A stretch of 64,000 nt of DNA from Brevibacillus reuszeri (lineage in GTDB: Bacteria; Bacillota; Bacilli; Brevibacillales; Brevibacillaceae), in NCBI RefSeq assembly GCF_001187725.1, contig NZ_LGIQ01000005.1:557148-621147 (forward strand). The letters are read 5' to 3'. Positions 8,746 through 16,323 of this stretch are shown here, one piece after another; positions within the stretch are counted from its first letter, which is position 1, and every line of letters starts with the position of its first letter. A model generated the notes under the pieces. The model saw nothing but the letters and a program-made list of their open reading frames with translations. It did not search any database and had not been told where the DNA came from. The translations under genes and the position numbers were made by a program.

Positions 8746-8816
8746 GTTTCATGCTCCTTTGCTCTTTTATGTAGAGGCTTCTGCATCAATCAGGGGTCTT
8801 AGAAATCTGACGGATT

Positions 8817-8844
8817 TTGTCGAATTCACGATTAAGTGTAAAAT
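8817..8844 (+). promoter_or_regulatory. Candidate promoter for the nucleoside-hydrolase pair
   Basis: TTGTCG (8817-8822), 16 bases, then TAAAAT (8839-8844). It leaves a leader of about 130 bases before the first hydrolase gene. No riboswitch fold is obvious in the leader. Confidence 0.45.
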
Positions 8845-8981
8845 AGTTGCTGGCAGGAAGCAAGAGTGAATCACAGTATACGTATAGGTGAATAGTCATT
8901 TGACGACTTCTCTTGATTTGGATAGCATAAGAACAGCTATTTTTAATAGAAACCGATGTGAGAGATTGAGAGGTGATGGTT

Positions 8982-9851
8982 TTGGCTCAAGAACAGCGTT
9001 TGCTCATCGATTTTTGTGGAGGAATGGATCAGGCTATTGCTTTGGCCTATGCGCTGCAGGCTACGGAAACCAAGGTTGTTGGGGTCATTTGTAGTGATAC
9101 GGATGCCGGGCGCGGGATGGCGCTGGCACAAAAAGTAATGGATTGGGCAAAGCCAGGATATGAGATTGACGTCGTCTCAGGAGAACCACGTGCTTTGTTT
9201 GGGGCAGCTCCTGACGCTCAGGCAACAGAGGGAGTACGTCTTCTGTTAGAGAAAGCGCAGGAAGCAGACGGGGACCTAACTCTTGTTACGTTTGGACGTT
9301 TGACGACATTGGCAAAAGCAGCAGCGAGCGAACCGATGCTCGCAAAGCACCTGAAGCGCGTCGTGGTACAAGGTGGAGCGATTCGTGTACCTGGTGATGT
9401 AACACCAATCGCACAAGCCAATATGTATGGGGACCCTGAAGCGGCTGCTTTTGTGCTTGCAGCAGGCTTGCCGTTATTGCTGGTGCCAACAGACGCTACC
9501 CAGCAGCTCGCTTTGACGAATGAGCAGGTACAGGCCATTATTTCGATTGCAAAAAATACAGGGATGATTCGCTCTGAAGAGATGGAACACTGGCAGCCAG
9601 AAGGATCTCATCTGCGCTTGGATGCGTGGGGAGCGATGGTCGCTGCGCTACATCCTTCTGCAATCGTTATCCAGCAAATGAAGCTGACCGTTGATTGCAC
9701 GAGTACTTTGTCTCGCGGGGCGGTGCTGGCTGACCTGCGAGCGAAGCCGAGTGTAGGTCGGGATACAGACGTTTGTGTGCAAATCGATATAGAGCAGCAG
9801 CAGTCTTGGCTGCAAGCTGCTTTGGAACGGGAGGGGGAGATCAGACGATGA
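8982..9851 (+). CDS. Nucleoside-hydrolase-like protein with degenerate metal site
   Basis: About 290 residues with the inosine-uridine hydrolase (IUNH) fold: LTLVTFGRLTTLAKA, VVVQGGAIRVPGDVTP..QANMYGDPEAA and a LRLDAWGAMV C-terminal block. The canonical N-terminal calcium motif DxDxGxDD reads IDFCGGMDQA here, so the second and last Asp are lost (Cys and Gln), and the usual HDP at the C-terminal end has become LDA. It may be non-catalytic or altered in specificity. The TTG start at 8982 has GAGGTG six bases upstream; GTG 8973 and ATG 8976 are alternatives. It overlaps its intact paralogue by four bases, which suggests a heteromeric complex. Confidence 0.75.
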   Translation: MAQEQRLLIDFCGGMDQAIALAYALQATETKVVGVICSDTDAGRGMALAQKVMDWAKPGYEIDVVSGEPRALFGAAPDAQATEGVRLLLEKAQEADGDLTLVTFGRLTTLAKAAASEPMLAKHLKRVVVQGGAIRVPGDVTPIAQANMYGDPEAAAFVLAAGLPLLLVPTDATQQLALTNEQVQAIISIAKNTGMIRSEEMEHWQPEGSHLRLDAWGAMVAALHPSAIVIQQMKLTVDCTSTLSRGAVLADLRAKPSVGRDTDVCVQIDIEQQQSWLQAALEREGEIRR

Positions 9852-10774
9852 AAAAAATCATCATAGACGTGGATACTGGCATTGATGATGCCATGGCCAT
9901 TTCGTACGCTGTTCATTCACCTGCTGTTCACGTATGCGGTGTCACGACGACCTTTGGCAATATTACGGTAGAAGAAGCGACACGCAATACGCTGCAAGTT
10001 CTTGAGCTGATCGGGGCAGCGGATATCCCTGTTTATCAAGGGGCTTCCAAGCCACTCGTTCGTGAAGTAACTGCGAAAGCGAGACTGTTTCATGGGGAGA
10101 ATGGCTTGGGTAATGTAGTTTTGCCAGCTCCTGTGGGATCGGCACAGGCGCAAAATGCCGTGCAGTTTCTGATTTCTACGATCAAGGAAAATCCGCATGA
10201 AATTACGCTCGTTACGGTCGGCAGCATGACTAATCTCGCTTTGGCAATTATGGCAGCACCAGAAATCGTTTCCTTGGTCGAAAGAGTTGTGGTGATGGGC
10301 GGAGCTGTCACAGTTCCAGGCAACCGCACGCCAGTCGCAGAGGCGAATATTTGCGCCGATCCAGAAGCGGCTTCCTATATTTTTCAATCGGGCATACCAC
10401 TTACTCTGGTCGGACTCGATGTGACGATGCAAACACTGCTCACGCGTGAGCATCTGGTGCAATGGAGAGCACGTGATACGAAGCTCAGCCATTTTTTTGC
10501 CGATATGTGCGATGTGTACATGGATGCGTATGTGACGGTAGGAAATGTTCGCGGCTGCGGGCTGCATGATCCGTTGGCCGTGGGTGTTGTAATCGATCCT
10601 TCATTTGTTCGTACCGTCCCGATGCATGTGGAGGTAGATACTTCTGGTGGACCAAGTGATGCCCGCACGATTGGAGACAGACGTGAGCATCCTGAGAAGG
10701 CACCGAATGTAGAGGTGTGCTTGGAAGTAGATTCGGAGAGGTTTGTCAGTCACTTTTTGAAATATGTCATGTAA
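9848..10774 (+). CDS. Inosine-uridine-preferring nucleoside hydrolase
   Basis: The 308-residue protein shows the complete IUNH calcium and catalytic set: IIIDVDTGIDDAMA at the N-terminus, VTVGSMTNLALA, VVMGGAVTVPGNRTPVAEANICADPEAA and GLHDPLAVGVVID near the C-terminus. These enzymes hydrolyse ribonucleosides to base and ribose in the cytoplasm. The start is ATG 9848, which overlaps the previous stop in ATGA. It forms a two-gene operon with the degenerate paralogue and precedes mscL by 23 bases. Confidence 0.9.
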   Translation: MKKIIIDVDTGIDDAMAISYAVHSPAVHVCGVTTTFGNITVEEATRNTLQVLELIGAADIPVYQGASKPLVREVTAKARLFHGENGLGNVVLPAPVGSAQAQNAVQFLISTIKENPHEITLVTVGSMTNLALAIMAAPEIVSLVERVVVMGGAVTVPGNRTPVAEANICADPEAASYIFQSGIPLTLVGLDVTMQTLLTREHLVQWRARDTKLSHFFADMCDVYMDAYVTVGNVRGCGLHDPLAVGVVIDPSFVRTVPMHVEVDTSGGPSDARTIGDRREHPEKAPNVEVCLEVDSERFVSHFLKYVM

Positions 10775-10797
10775 TGGATTAACAGGAGGGATTTGCT

Positions 10798-11262
10798 GTG
10801 TTAAAAGAATTTAAAGAGTTTGCCTTAAAAGGGAACGTCATGGACCTCGCAGTCGGGGTTGTCATCGGGGCTGCTTTTGGTAAGATTGTGACGTCCTTGG
10901 TCAATGACATTATTACGCCTCTCATTGGGCTATTACTAGGGAAAGTGGATTTTTCCAATCTGTTTATCAGTCTTACCGGGACGCACTTCAATACGTTAAA
11001 GGAAGCAAAAGATGCAGGAGCAGCTACTCTGAATTACGGTCTGTTCATCAATACCGTGATCGATTTTGTTATTATTGCGTTCTCGATTTTTATCGTGATC
11101 AAGCAATTGAATCGTTTCAAACGCAAGCAAGAAGTGGTCAAAGCTCCTGACACAACCAAGGAATGCCCGCACTGCATTACGTCTATTCCGATCAAGGCGA
11201 CTCGTTGCCCGAATTGTACTTCTATGCTGGAAGCAAAAGGAACAGAGCCTGCGCACAGCTAG
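10798..11262 (+). CDS. mscL: Large-conductance mechanosensitive channel with C-terminal zinc ribbon
   Basis: The protein is 154 residues from a GTG start with AGGAGGG seven bases upstream. It begins with the MscL N-terminal helix and first membrane helix ([21 protein letters not shown], about 8-35), has a short periplasmic loop, a second helix (about 82-102) and a cytoplasmic tail. The channel pentamer releases osmolytes under hypo-osmotic shock. The tail is unusual: instead of the simple helical bundle it ends in CPHC-x11-CPNC, a rubredoxin/zinc-ribbon knuckle pair. Confidence 0.95.
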   Translation: MLKEFKEFALKGNVMDLAVGVVIGAAFGKIVTSLVNDIITPLIGLLLGKVDFSNLFISLTGTHFNTLKEAKDAGAATLNYGLFINTVIDFVIIAFSIFIVIKQLNRFKRKQEVVKAPDTTKECPHCITSIPIKATRCPNCTSMLEAKGTEPAHS

Positions 11263-11292
11263 CATAATTTTTGCGACATAAATGGTTTTGGA

Positions 11293-11342
11293 AAATAGTG
11301 GGTACTATGTGGACGTAGGCATAGTCATCCACTATTTTTTTG
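11293..11342 (+). terminator. Terminator after mscL
   Basis: AAATAGTGG (11293-11301) pairs perfectly with CCACTATTT (11329-11337), and inside it ACTATG pairs with CATAGT. A T run follows. Confidence 0.85.
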
Positions 11343-11375
11343 TCAGGGAAGTAGGGAATACAATGGTGGCATCAC

Positions 11376-11404
11376 TTGACATTTCCCTCACTTTAACATT
11401 AAAT
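11376..11404 (+). promoter_or_regulatory. Promoter and possible operator of the MarR-type regulator
   Basis: TTGACA (11376-11381), a 17-bp spacer and TTAAAT (11399-11404). The -10 sits in the palindrome TTTAA-CA-TTAAA (11392-11403), and a further CTTTAAC/GTTTAAG near-inverted pair extends to 11422. MarR proteins often repress their own promoter through such sites. Confidence 0.55.
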
Positions 11405-11450
11405 GAATATAAACAGTTTAAGTTCTTGAAATATCATGAGGTGCTTTTCG

Positions 11451-11888
11451 ATGAAGATAGAAACAATAAAGGAAACACTCAAAATGATGGATAAAATCAA
11501 TGCCTTGCTAGCAGAGGATTTTCAAGCCCTCTACCATTTTGAAATTACCCCAAAGCAATCCATCCTTCTCCAGCAGGTGCAGGAGCATGAAAAGATCACA
11601 ATTGGTGAGCTCGCCAAGCATTTGAATATGTCTCTTAGCTCAACTAGTCAGCTGGTTGCGAAGCTAGAGCAGGACGGCTATGTAAAACGTGAAGTAAATT
11701 CAGCGAACCGGCGTGAGACATTTGTCAAGCTGGCAGAAAAGGCGATTAAGATGTATGCAGAGATCGAAGCTGTCGACGATGTCGTCATTGAAAAATACTT
11801 TTCCAAACTGGAAGAAGAAGAAATGATCCATTTTCAACGATTCACAAATAGACTGCATGACTTGATACTTGCGGAAAAATCGAAATAA
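11451..11888 (+). CDS. MarR-family transcriptional regulator
   Basis: The protein is 145 residues from ATG 11451, chosen because GAGGTG lies eight bases upstream; the ATG at 11436 has no ribosome site. The central winged helix-turn-helix reads ITIGELAKHLNMSLSSTSQLVAKLEQDGYVKR, followed by the wing SANRRETFVKL and a C-terminal dimerisation helix. It lies 40 bases before a CPBP protease gene and is probably cotranscribed. The ligand cannot be told from sequence. Confidence 0.88.
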   Translation: MKIETIKETLKMMDKINALLAEDFQALYHFEITPKQSILLQQVQEHEKITIGELAKHLNMSLSSTSQLVAKLEQDGYVKREVNSANRRETFVKLAEKAIKMYAEIEAVDDVVIEKYFSKLEEEEMIHFQRFTNRLHDLILAEKSK

Positions 11889-11928
11889 CGGGAGCCTGAT
11901 AACGCGTTGGTCAAGGGGGAGAAGGGGC

Positions 11929-12675
11929 ATGGATTGGCTAGTGGCAGTGCTGCTGTTCGCGTTGGCATTACCGGGTGTGTTCACGATGCTAAGAATAGAG
12001 CCAAAACTCATCAAAGAAACTGGAGGTGAAGACATCCCGTTTTTCGCTCGTTTGGTGAGCCACATGGTGCTCGTTGTCCCGAGTGTTCTGGCTGGCACCT
12101 GGTTATACAAGGACGCAGGCTTCGCAGCACCAACTCTTTCTGAGATAGGAGCAATGACCTTCCTTATCTCTTTCCTATGCGCTGGTGCACATCTGATTTA
12201 TTACTACGGTTACCTCGTAAAGGTCACTGGAAAAAACGTAATTGCAAAGATCGATCGGGCAAGACAAAATGTAGGAATCGATACGAGGGTATTATATGGT
12301 GGGATTGTCGAAGAGCTGATCTTCCGTTGGGGACTCATGAGTACTCTCGTTTGGAGCATGAACAAGTGGTTGGCAATTAGTGATGTGAATTTGGTGTACT
12401 GGCTGGCGATCGCGATTTCCGCTCTGCTGTTCGCCTTGATTCACCTCCCGGGAGCCCAGCAAACTGTCGGAAGGCTGACGACGCCCTTACTTACGTACGC
12501 GATCACAGCCAATATCTTTGTCGGTATTTGCTGTGGGTGGTTGTTCTGGAAAAGTGGCTTGTTATCCGCTATCATTTGTCACATGCTGTTTCACATCGTC
12601 TGGTATGGCTTTGAAAAATCAAAATGGGCTCGTCCACAAGAGGAAGTATATATGGCAAATAGCCGAAAGGAGTAA
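11929..12675 (+). CDS. CPBP-family intramembrane metalloprotease
   Basis: The protein is 248 residues from ATG 11929, behind GGGGGAGAAGGGG. About seven hydrophobic segments carry the CPBP (Abi/CAAX-type) motifs in order: EELIFRWG with the catalytic glutamates, FALIHLPG with the first His, and SAIICHMLFHIVW with the second His pair. Members cleave within the membrane; bacterial roles include peptide maturation and self-immunity. It is followed four bases later by the DUF2277 gene, so the MarR-CPBP-DUF2277 trio is likely one transcript. Confidence 0.85.
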   Translation: MDWLVAVLLFALALPGVFTMLRIEPKLIKETGGEDIPFFARLVSHMVLVVPSVLAGTWLYKDAGFAAPTLSEIGAMTFLISFLCAGAHLIYYYGYLVKVTGKNVIAKIDRARQNVGIDTRVLYGGIVEELIFRWGLMSTLVWSMNKWLAISDVNLVYWLAIAISALLFALIHLPGAQQTVGRLTTPLLTYAITANIFVGICCGWLFWKSGLLSAIICHMLFHIVWYGFEKSKWARPQEEVYMANSRKE

Positions 12676-12678
12676 GCC

Positions 12679-12954
12679 ATGTGCCGAAATATCAAGACAT
12701 TGTTCAACTTTGATCCGCCAGCAACAGAAGACGAGGTTAAGGCCGCAGCGCTTCAGTTTGTTAGAAAACTTTCAGGCTTTCAAAAGCCTTCAAAGGCAAA
12801 TGAAGCTGCTTTTGACCAGGCTGTAGAAGAAGTCACTGTGGCGGCGCAAAAATTGCTTGATTCACTTGTGTCCAACGCAGAGCCAAAAAATCGTGAAATC
12901 GAGATGGAGCGTGCACGTGTCAGAAATGCAAAACGATTCGGGACACAGTCGTAA
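12679..12954 (+). CDS. DUF2277 family protein
   Basis: A 91-residue protein beginning MCRNIKTLFNFDPPATEDEV, the exact N-terminal signature of DUF2277. It is cytoplasmic and mostly helical (Ala/Val/Glu-rich middle, Arg-rich end). The function of the family is unknown. It starts four bases after the CPBP protease stop and is followed by a strong terminator. Confidence 0.88.
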   Translation: MCRNIKTLFNFDPPATEDEVKAAALQFVRKLSGFQKPSKANEAAFDQAVEEVTVAAQKLLDSLVSNAEPKNREIEMERARVRNAKRFGTQS

Positions 12955-12973
12955 CCATAAACCAACCCGAAAA

Positions 12974-13016
12974 GGATAGAGGCGTAGCTGACAACGGGCG
13001 CCTCTATCCTTTTTTG
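12974..13016 (+). terminator. Terminator after the DUF2277 gene
   Basis: GGATAGAGGCG (12974-12984) pairs perfectly with CGCCTCTATCC (12999-13009), followed by seven T. Confidence 0.92.
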
Positions 13017-13097
13017 TAGAAGAGGTTGTTAAAATTGAAATTAGACTTTCTTCTTTTTTCGGTGAAAAACGTCGCGACGGTTTTCATAAAAGTGGAT

Positions 13098-13135
13098 GTG
13101 ACCGCTTGCGGTAAAACGGTTATGACCGTTTTGTT
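13098..13135 (-). terminator. Double hairpin terminator overlapping the YheC/D-type stop codon
   Basis: On the minus strand AAAACGGT-CAT-AACCGTTTT contains the TAA stop of the gene and runs into T residues; ACCGC-AA-GCGGT follows directly (about 13099-13110). The stop codon lies within the first stem, so translation reaching the end would disturb the hairpin. Confidence 0.65.
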
Positions 13136-13893
13136 TTCACTCGATTGCGGTATTGGAAGTGAAGGCGCTTGATGGTACGGAAATACGTTTTGTCCTTGAG
13201 CTTGGCGAACAAGGCGTGAGAGGGAAAATCGTAATTGACCTCGATAATCGAAATATTCCCTTGCTTATCAATGGCAAAGTCGACTCCGATCTGAGAAGTA
13301 TGTCTATACTTTTTGAAGTGGGTGCAGACGCGATGACTGATTTGGATCAATTGCGCCACGACACTTTTGACTTTAGAAGCATCTACCGCTTTTGATTTCA
13401 CAAGTGCGAGTGGGACCGTAACCGCATACCCTCCTCCGCGTGCTACGTTCGTAATCACGCTGTCTGAGCCCGCTACCTTGGCGAGCATCCCGGCGTATTG
13501 CCATCTGCCTCGGCCGTTGCGCATCATCATGACCCGAATGTCAAAGGAGCGTCCATCGATTTGGGCTAAATCAAGCCCTTTCTGGATGATATAGTTTTTC
13601 TCACTGCATTTATTTGCAATTTTGTTTTGCAAGTCCTCCAGGGATCTGGCGTGTTCAGGCTCACCTCGCTCCTTTACAAATTGATAGCCTTCCTCCGTTT
13701 TCCAGACCCGGATGATTCCTTTTCCCATATGGGTCCGGGTCGGCTTGATATAGACAGTTTGGTATTTGGCGAGATAAGTACCCAAAAGAGCTGGCTGATA
13801 AAGAGAAGTGGGAGGCAAAAATGGACGGATGTATGCATTCTTGGAAAAGAACTGATGCAGGCTCCATTTGGAAGAAGAGATCAATTCATGCAC
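13120..13893 (-). CDS. YheC/YheD-family ATP-grasp protein (spore-associated)
   Basis: The 257-residue protein has an ATP-grasp layout: KPTRTHMGKGIIRV (nucleotide-binding loop), an IQKGLDLAQIDGRSFDIRVMM segment in the middle, ARGGGYA, and IGVDFAIDKQGNISIIEVNYD with metal-binding acidic residues. This is the YheC/YheD endospore coat-associated family; it is shorter than the full-length members and lacks their N-terminal domain. Starts are ambiguous: GTG 13893 has no clear ribosome site, while a TTG three codons later has GAGGTG six bases upstream. The enzymatic product is unknown. Confidence 0.82.
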   Translation of the reverse strand: MHELISSSKWSLHQFFSKNAYIRPFLPPTSLYQPALLGTYLAKYQTVYIKPTRTHMGKGIIRVWKTEEGYQFVKERGEPEHARSLEDLQNKIANKCSEKNYIIQKGLDLAQIDGRSFDIRVMMMRNGRGRWQYAGMLAKVAGSDSVITNVARGGGYAVTVPLALVKSKAVDASKVKSVVAQLIQISHRVCTHFKKYRHTSQIGVDFAIDKQGNISIIEVNYDFPSHALFAKLKDKTYFRTIKRLHFQYRNRVKTKRS

Positions 13894-13967
13894 CTCGCTT
13901 CGAAAAATCCATTCCTACCCATGATATACGTTAAAATGGCAATGAGTGAGCAGGAGTCAGACCGTTT

Positions 13968-14822
13968 ATGGAAAATAGGAAAGGGGAAGAGAATGTGCAA
14001 AGGATGCGAAATCAGATGCAATTGTTTCGTCCTGTCCAGCCGCCTGTATTGAAACATAGCCAGATGTCTGCTTATTATCGGGAATACGCACCTAGCAAAA
14101 GGCTAGAGCAATATGTGGCATGCTATTGGACCTCAGTTACCGGGGAAGTCGATGGGGATCAATGGAATCGGGTTATCCCGGATGGCTGTGTGGACATCAT
14201 TTTTGACCTGAGGACTACCTCTGCTGCAAAAGGGGCGTTTGTTTCAAGCTTGATGAGAAGCTATGAGCTCATGCCGATCATGGGGCATCAATCGTTATTC
14301 GGGATTCGCTTCTATTCGGAAACGGCACATCTTTTTCTGCGCTATCCGATATCCTTGATCAATGGCAACCGGGTGTATCTGGAGGATTTATGGGGGCTAG
14401 GTGCCCACAGGATTGTAGAGGGCTTATGCGAAGCAACAGATATCGCTGGTAGAATCGCACTGATCGAAGATAGCTTGCTACAGCTTTTTCAGAAGAGCCC
14501 TATCCGTGCAGGCGGTTTGCTTGAGACAAGCATGCAATACATTTACGAGTGTCGAGGTAGCATGACGATCGGTTCTTTGGCAGAAAAGGTAAACTACAGT
14601 GAAAGAAATTTGCGCAGAATCTTTCAAAGCGAGCTGGGGGTCAGTCCCAAGGAGTTGATTCGCATTATTCAATTCCAAAGCTTGCTGCAGGAACTGTTCC
14701 GAGGCACCGAAGCGACCTTTACAGATGTCGCACTCAAATATGGCTATTATGATCAATCGCACGTCATCAAAAATTTTAAAGCGTATTATGGCGTGTCACC
14801 TCGGCACATTTTTTCTACTTGA
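13968..14822 (+). CDS. AraC-family transcriptional regulator with DUF6597-type sensor domain
   Basis: The 284-residue protein has an N-terminal domain (about 35-150) with YWTSV...IPDGCVDIIFDL and GIRFY motifs, characteristic of DUF6597, and a C-terminal AraC domain with two helix-turn-helix units (MTIGSLAEKVNYSERNLRR..; ATFTDVALKYGYYDQSHVIK) and the SPRHIF end. ATG 13968 lacks a tight ribosome site; GTG 13995 with AAAGGGG upstream is an alternative. It diverges from the YheC/D gene and precedes an MmcQ/YjbR gene by 95 bases. Its ligand is unknown. Confidence 0.88.
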   Translation: MENRKGEENVQRMRNQMQLFRPVQPPVLKHSQMSAYYREYAPSKRLEQYVACYWTSVTGEVDGDQWNRVIPDGCVDIIFDLRTTSAAKGAFVSSLMRSYELMPIMGHQSLFGIRFYSETAHLFLRYPISLINGNRVYLEDLWGLGAHRIVEGLCEATDIAGRIALIEDSLLQLFQKSPIRAGGLLETSMQYIYECRGSMTIGSLAEKVNYSERNLRRIFQSELGVSPKELIRIIQFQSLLQELFRGTEATFTDVALKYGYYDQSHVIKNFKAYYGVSPRHIFST

Positions 14823-14917
14823 GCAGGGGATGATTGGCTCGCGACTTGAACATGTCCGTTTTTTACAATTCAGGAAGGAAGAAAGCTGATATCCTAAGGA
14901 TCGGAAGGAGAATTACT

Positions 14918-15274
14918 GTGGACAAACAAACAGTAGATGCATTATGCCGCAAACAAAAGGGATCGACGCATGATTATCAGATGGATTGGGAAGCGGACCG
15001 TTACCATATTGGCGGCAAAATATTTGCGATGCTGGGAGCAGATAGCAAGGGCGTACCGATCCTCACATTAAAATGCGATCCGGCTCGTGCAGATGAGCTG
15101 CGGGAAATCTACGAAGGAATTGTTCCCGGGTACCATATGAATAAAACCCATTGGAATTCTCATTATTTCGATACGGATATTCCTGAGGAGCTGTGGGAAA
15201 AGCTGATTGAGCATTCTTATACGCAGGTCTTGCAAAAGCTCCCCAAGCGTGTGCAGCAGGAAGTTGTTTTGTAA
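14918..15274 (+). CDS. MmcQ/YjbR family protein
   Basis: The protein is 118 residues from GTG 14918, chosen for the AAGGAG seven bases upstream. It carries the family pattern KQKGSTHDYQMDWEADRYHIGGKIFAML, LTLKCDP, PGYHMNKTHWNS and a C-terminal helix with LPKR. The CyaY-like fold of MmcQ/YjbR is often annotated as DNA-binding, but the role is not established. It lies between the AraC regulator and a VOC protein; the 41-base gap to the latter allows cotranscription. Confidence 0.85.
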   Translation: MDKQTVDALCRKQKGSTHDYQMDWEADRYHIGGKIFAMLGADSKGVPILTLKCDPARADELREIYEGIVPGYHMNKTHWNSHYFDTDIPEELWEKLIEHSYTQVLQKLPKRVQQEVVL

Positions 15275-15315
15275 GTGACCGTTTTGAAAAAGAGTAGGAA
15301 CAGGAGTGAAGAGCG

Positions 15316-15693
15316 ATGCGAGTAAAGCTGGATATGGTTGGTATTGTTGTGGCAGACATGAAAAAAGCATTGGATTTTTATCGCCTGCTTGGTTTGGAAA
15401 TTCCAGAGAGTGCAAATGAAGACCATCACGTAGAAGTGGCCGGAGACGGGGTTCGTTTGGCGTTTGATACGATTGAGATTGCGAAAAGCGTGTATGGAGG
15501 CTGGGAGGCAGCAAGCGGTCATCGGATCGAGCTTGCTTTTGCATGTGATGACGTCGACTCATTAAACGAATTGTATGCAACGCTCACTGCGCATGGATAT
15601 GAAGGCCACAAAGAGCCGTGGGATGCCGTTTGGGGGCAGCGCTACGCCATTGTCAAAGACCCGGATGGAAATCTCATCAGTCTGTTTGTGTAG
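15316..15693 (+). CDS. VOC (glyoxalase/bleomycin-resistance) superfamily protein
   Basis: The 125-residue protein has paired beta-alpha-beta-beta-beta modules: VKLDMVGIVVADMKKALDFYRLLG at the N-terminus and WGQRYAIVKDPDGNLISLF at the C-terminus, the usual VOC ends. Candidate metal ligands are a His/Glu in the strands and Asp in KDPDGN. Substrate cannot be assigned. A good terminator follows. Confidence 0.87.
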   Translation: MRVKLDMVGIVVADMKKALDFYRLLGLEIPESANEDHHVEVAGDGVRLAFDTIEIAKSVYGGWEAASGHRIELAFACDDVDSLNELYATLTAHGYEGHKEPWDAVWGQRYAIVKDPDGNLISLFV

Positions 15694-15722
15694 TGTATTT
15701 CCTTCCTTCACCAGCAGTACGA

Positions 15723-15761
15723 AAAGTCGACGCCTGTCACTTACAGGGAATCGGCTTTTTT
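15723..15761 (+). terminator. Terminator after the VOC gene
   Basis: AAAGTCG (15723-15729) pairs with CGGCTTT, and GCCTGT pairs with ACAGG inside it, followed by a T run ending at 15761. Confidence 0.75.
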
Positions 15762-15784
15762 GCATGTCCAAAAGGAAAAGCGGG

Positions 15785-16159
15785 TTATGTGGTCTTCTTC
15801 TGATTGAGGATGCTGTCCTCAAGCATATCGGTGGTGTCACCGTAGACGCGAATGATATGTCGTTCTCCCCACGCGCAGAGTGTGTCTAATATGCCCTTTA
15901 GACTCCAGCCATATTCACTAAGCTCGTACACCACTTTGGGCGGTACCTGATGGTGGACAATCCGATTAATGATTCCGTCATCCTCTAACTCGCGTAGCTG
16001 CTGAGTCAGCATTTTTTGCGTGATTCCGGGCATGAGCCGCTTTAATTCGTTCGTGCGTTTTTCCCCGTGGGTCAGATGACACAAGATCACACATTTCCAC
16101 TTGCCGCCGATGACCTCTAGTGTGGCTTCCACGGATATATTGTATTTCTTTTTCTGCAT
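15785..16159 (-). CDS. HxlR-family transcriptional regulator
   Basis: The 124-residue winged-helix protein contains VEATLEVIGGKWKCVILCHL, the family signature, then ELKRLMPGITQKMLTQQLRELEDDGIINR and a VPPKVVYELSEYG wing. The N-terminal Cys that many redox-sensing members carry just before the VEATL block is Ser here (ISVEATL), though Cys remain at 23 and 27. It is divergent from an MFS/AKR operon and shares with it an intergenic region rich in inverted repeats, so it most likely controls that operon and itself. Confidence 0.9.
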   Translation of the reverse strand: MQKKKYNISVEATLEVIGGKWKCVILCHLTHGEKRTNELKRLMPGITQKMLTQQLRELEDDGIINRIVHHQVPPKVVYELSEYGWSLKGILDTLCAWGERHIIRVYGDTTDMLEDSILNQKKTT

Positions 16160-16182
16160 GATCGCTCCTTCTTTCTATAGGA

Positions 16183-16240
16183 ACTAAAAAGTGCCTATCG
16201 TACTTATTAGTATCTATGGCACTTAAAAGTGTGTACTTTT
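16183..16240. promoter_or_regulatory. HxlR-type operator region between divergent genes
   Basis: ACTAAAAAGTGCC (16183-16195) and GGCACTTAAAAGT (16218-16230) form an imperfect inverted repeat (11 of 13), flanking TACT-TATT-AGTA (16201-16212). A second perfect palindrome AAAAGT-GTGT-ACTTTT spans 16225-16240. The arrangement fits dimer binding by the adjacent HxlR protein; the assignment is inferred from position. Confidence 0.6.
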
Positions 16241-16323
16241 CAATATCTACCCTATCATCCATAATAGCATTTGCCAGCTGGTAAACACCATACTCAAATT
16301 GATGAAGGGGGAGGAGATACCTC

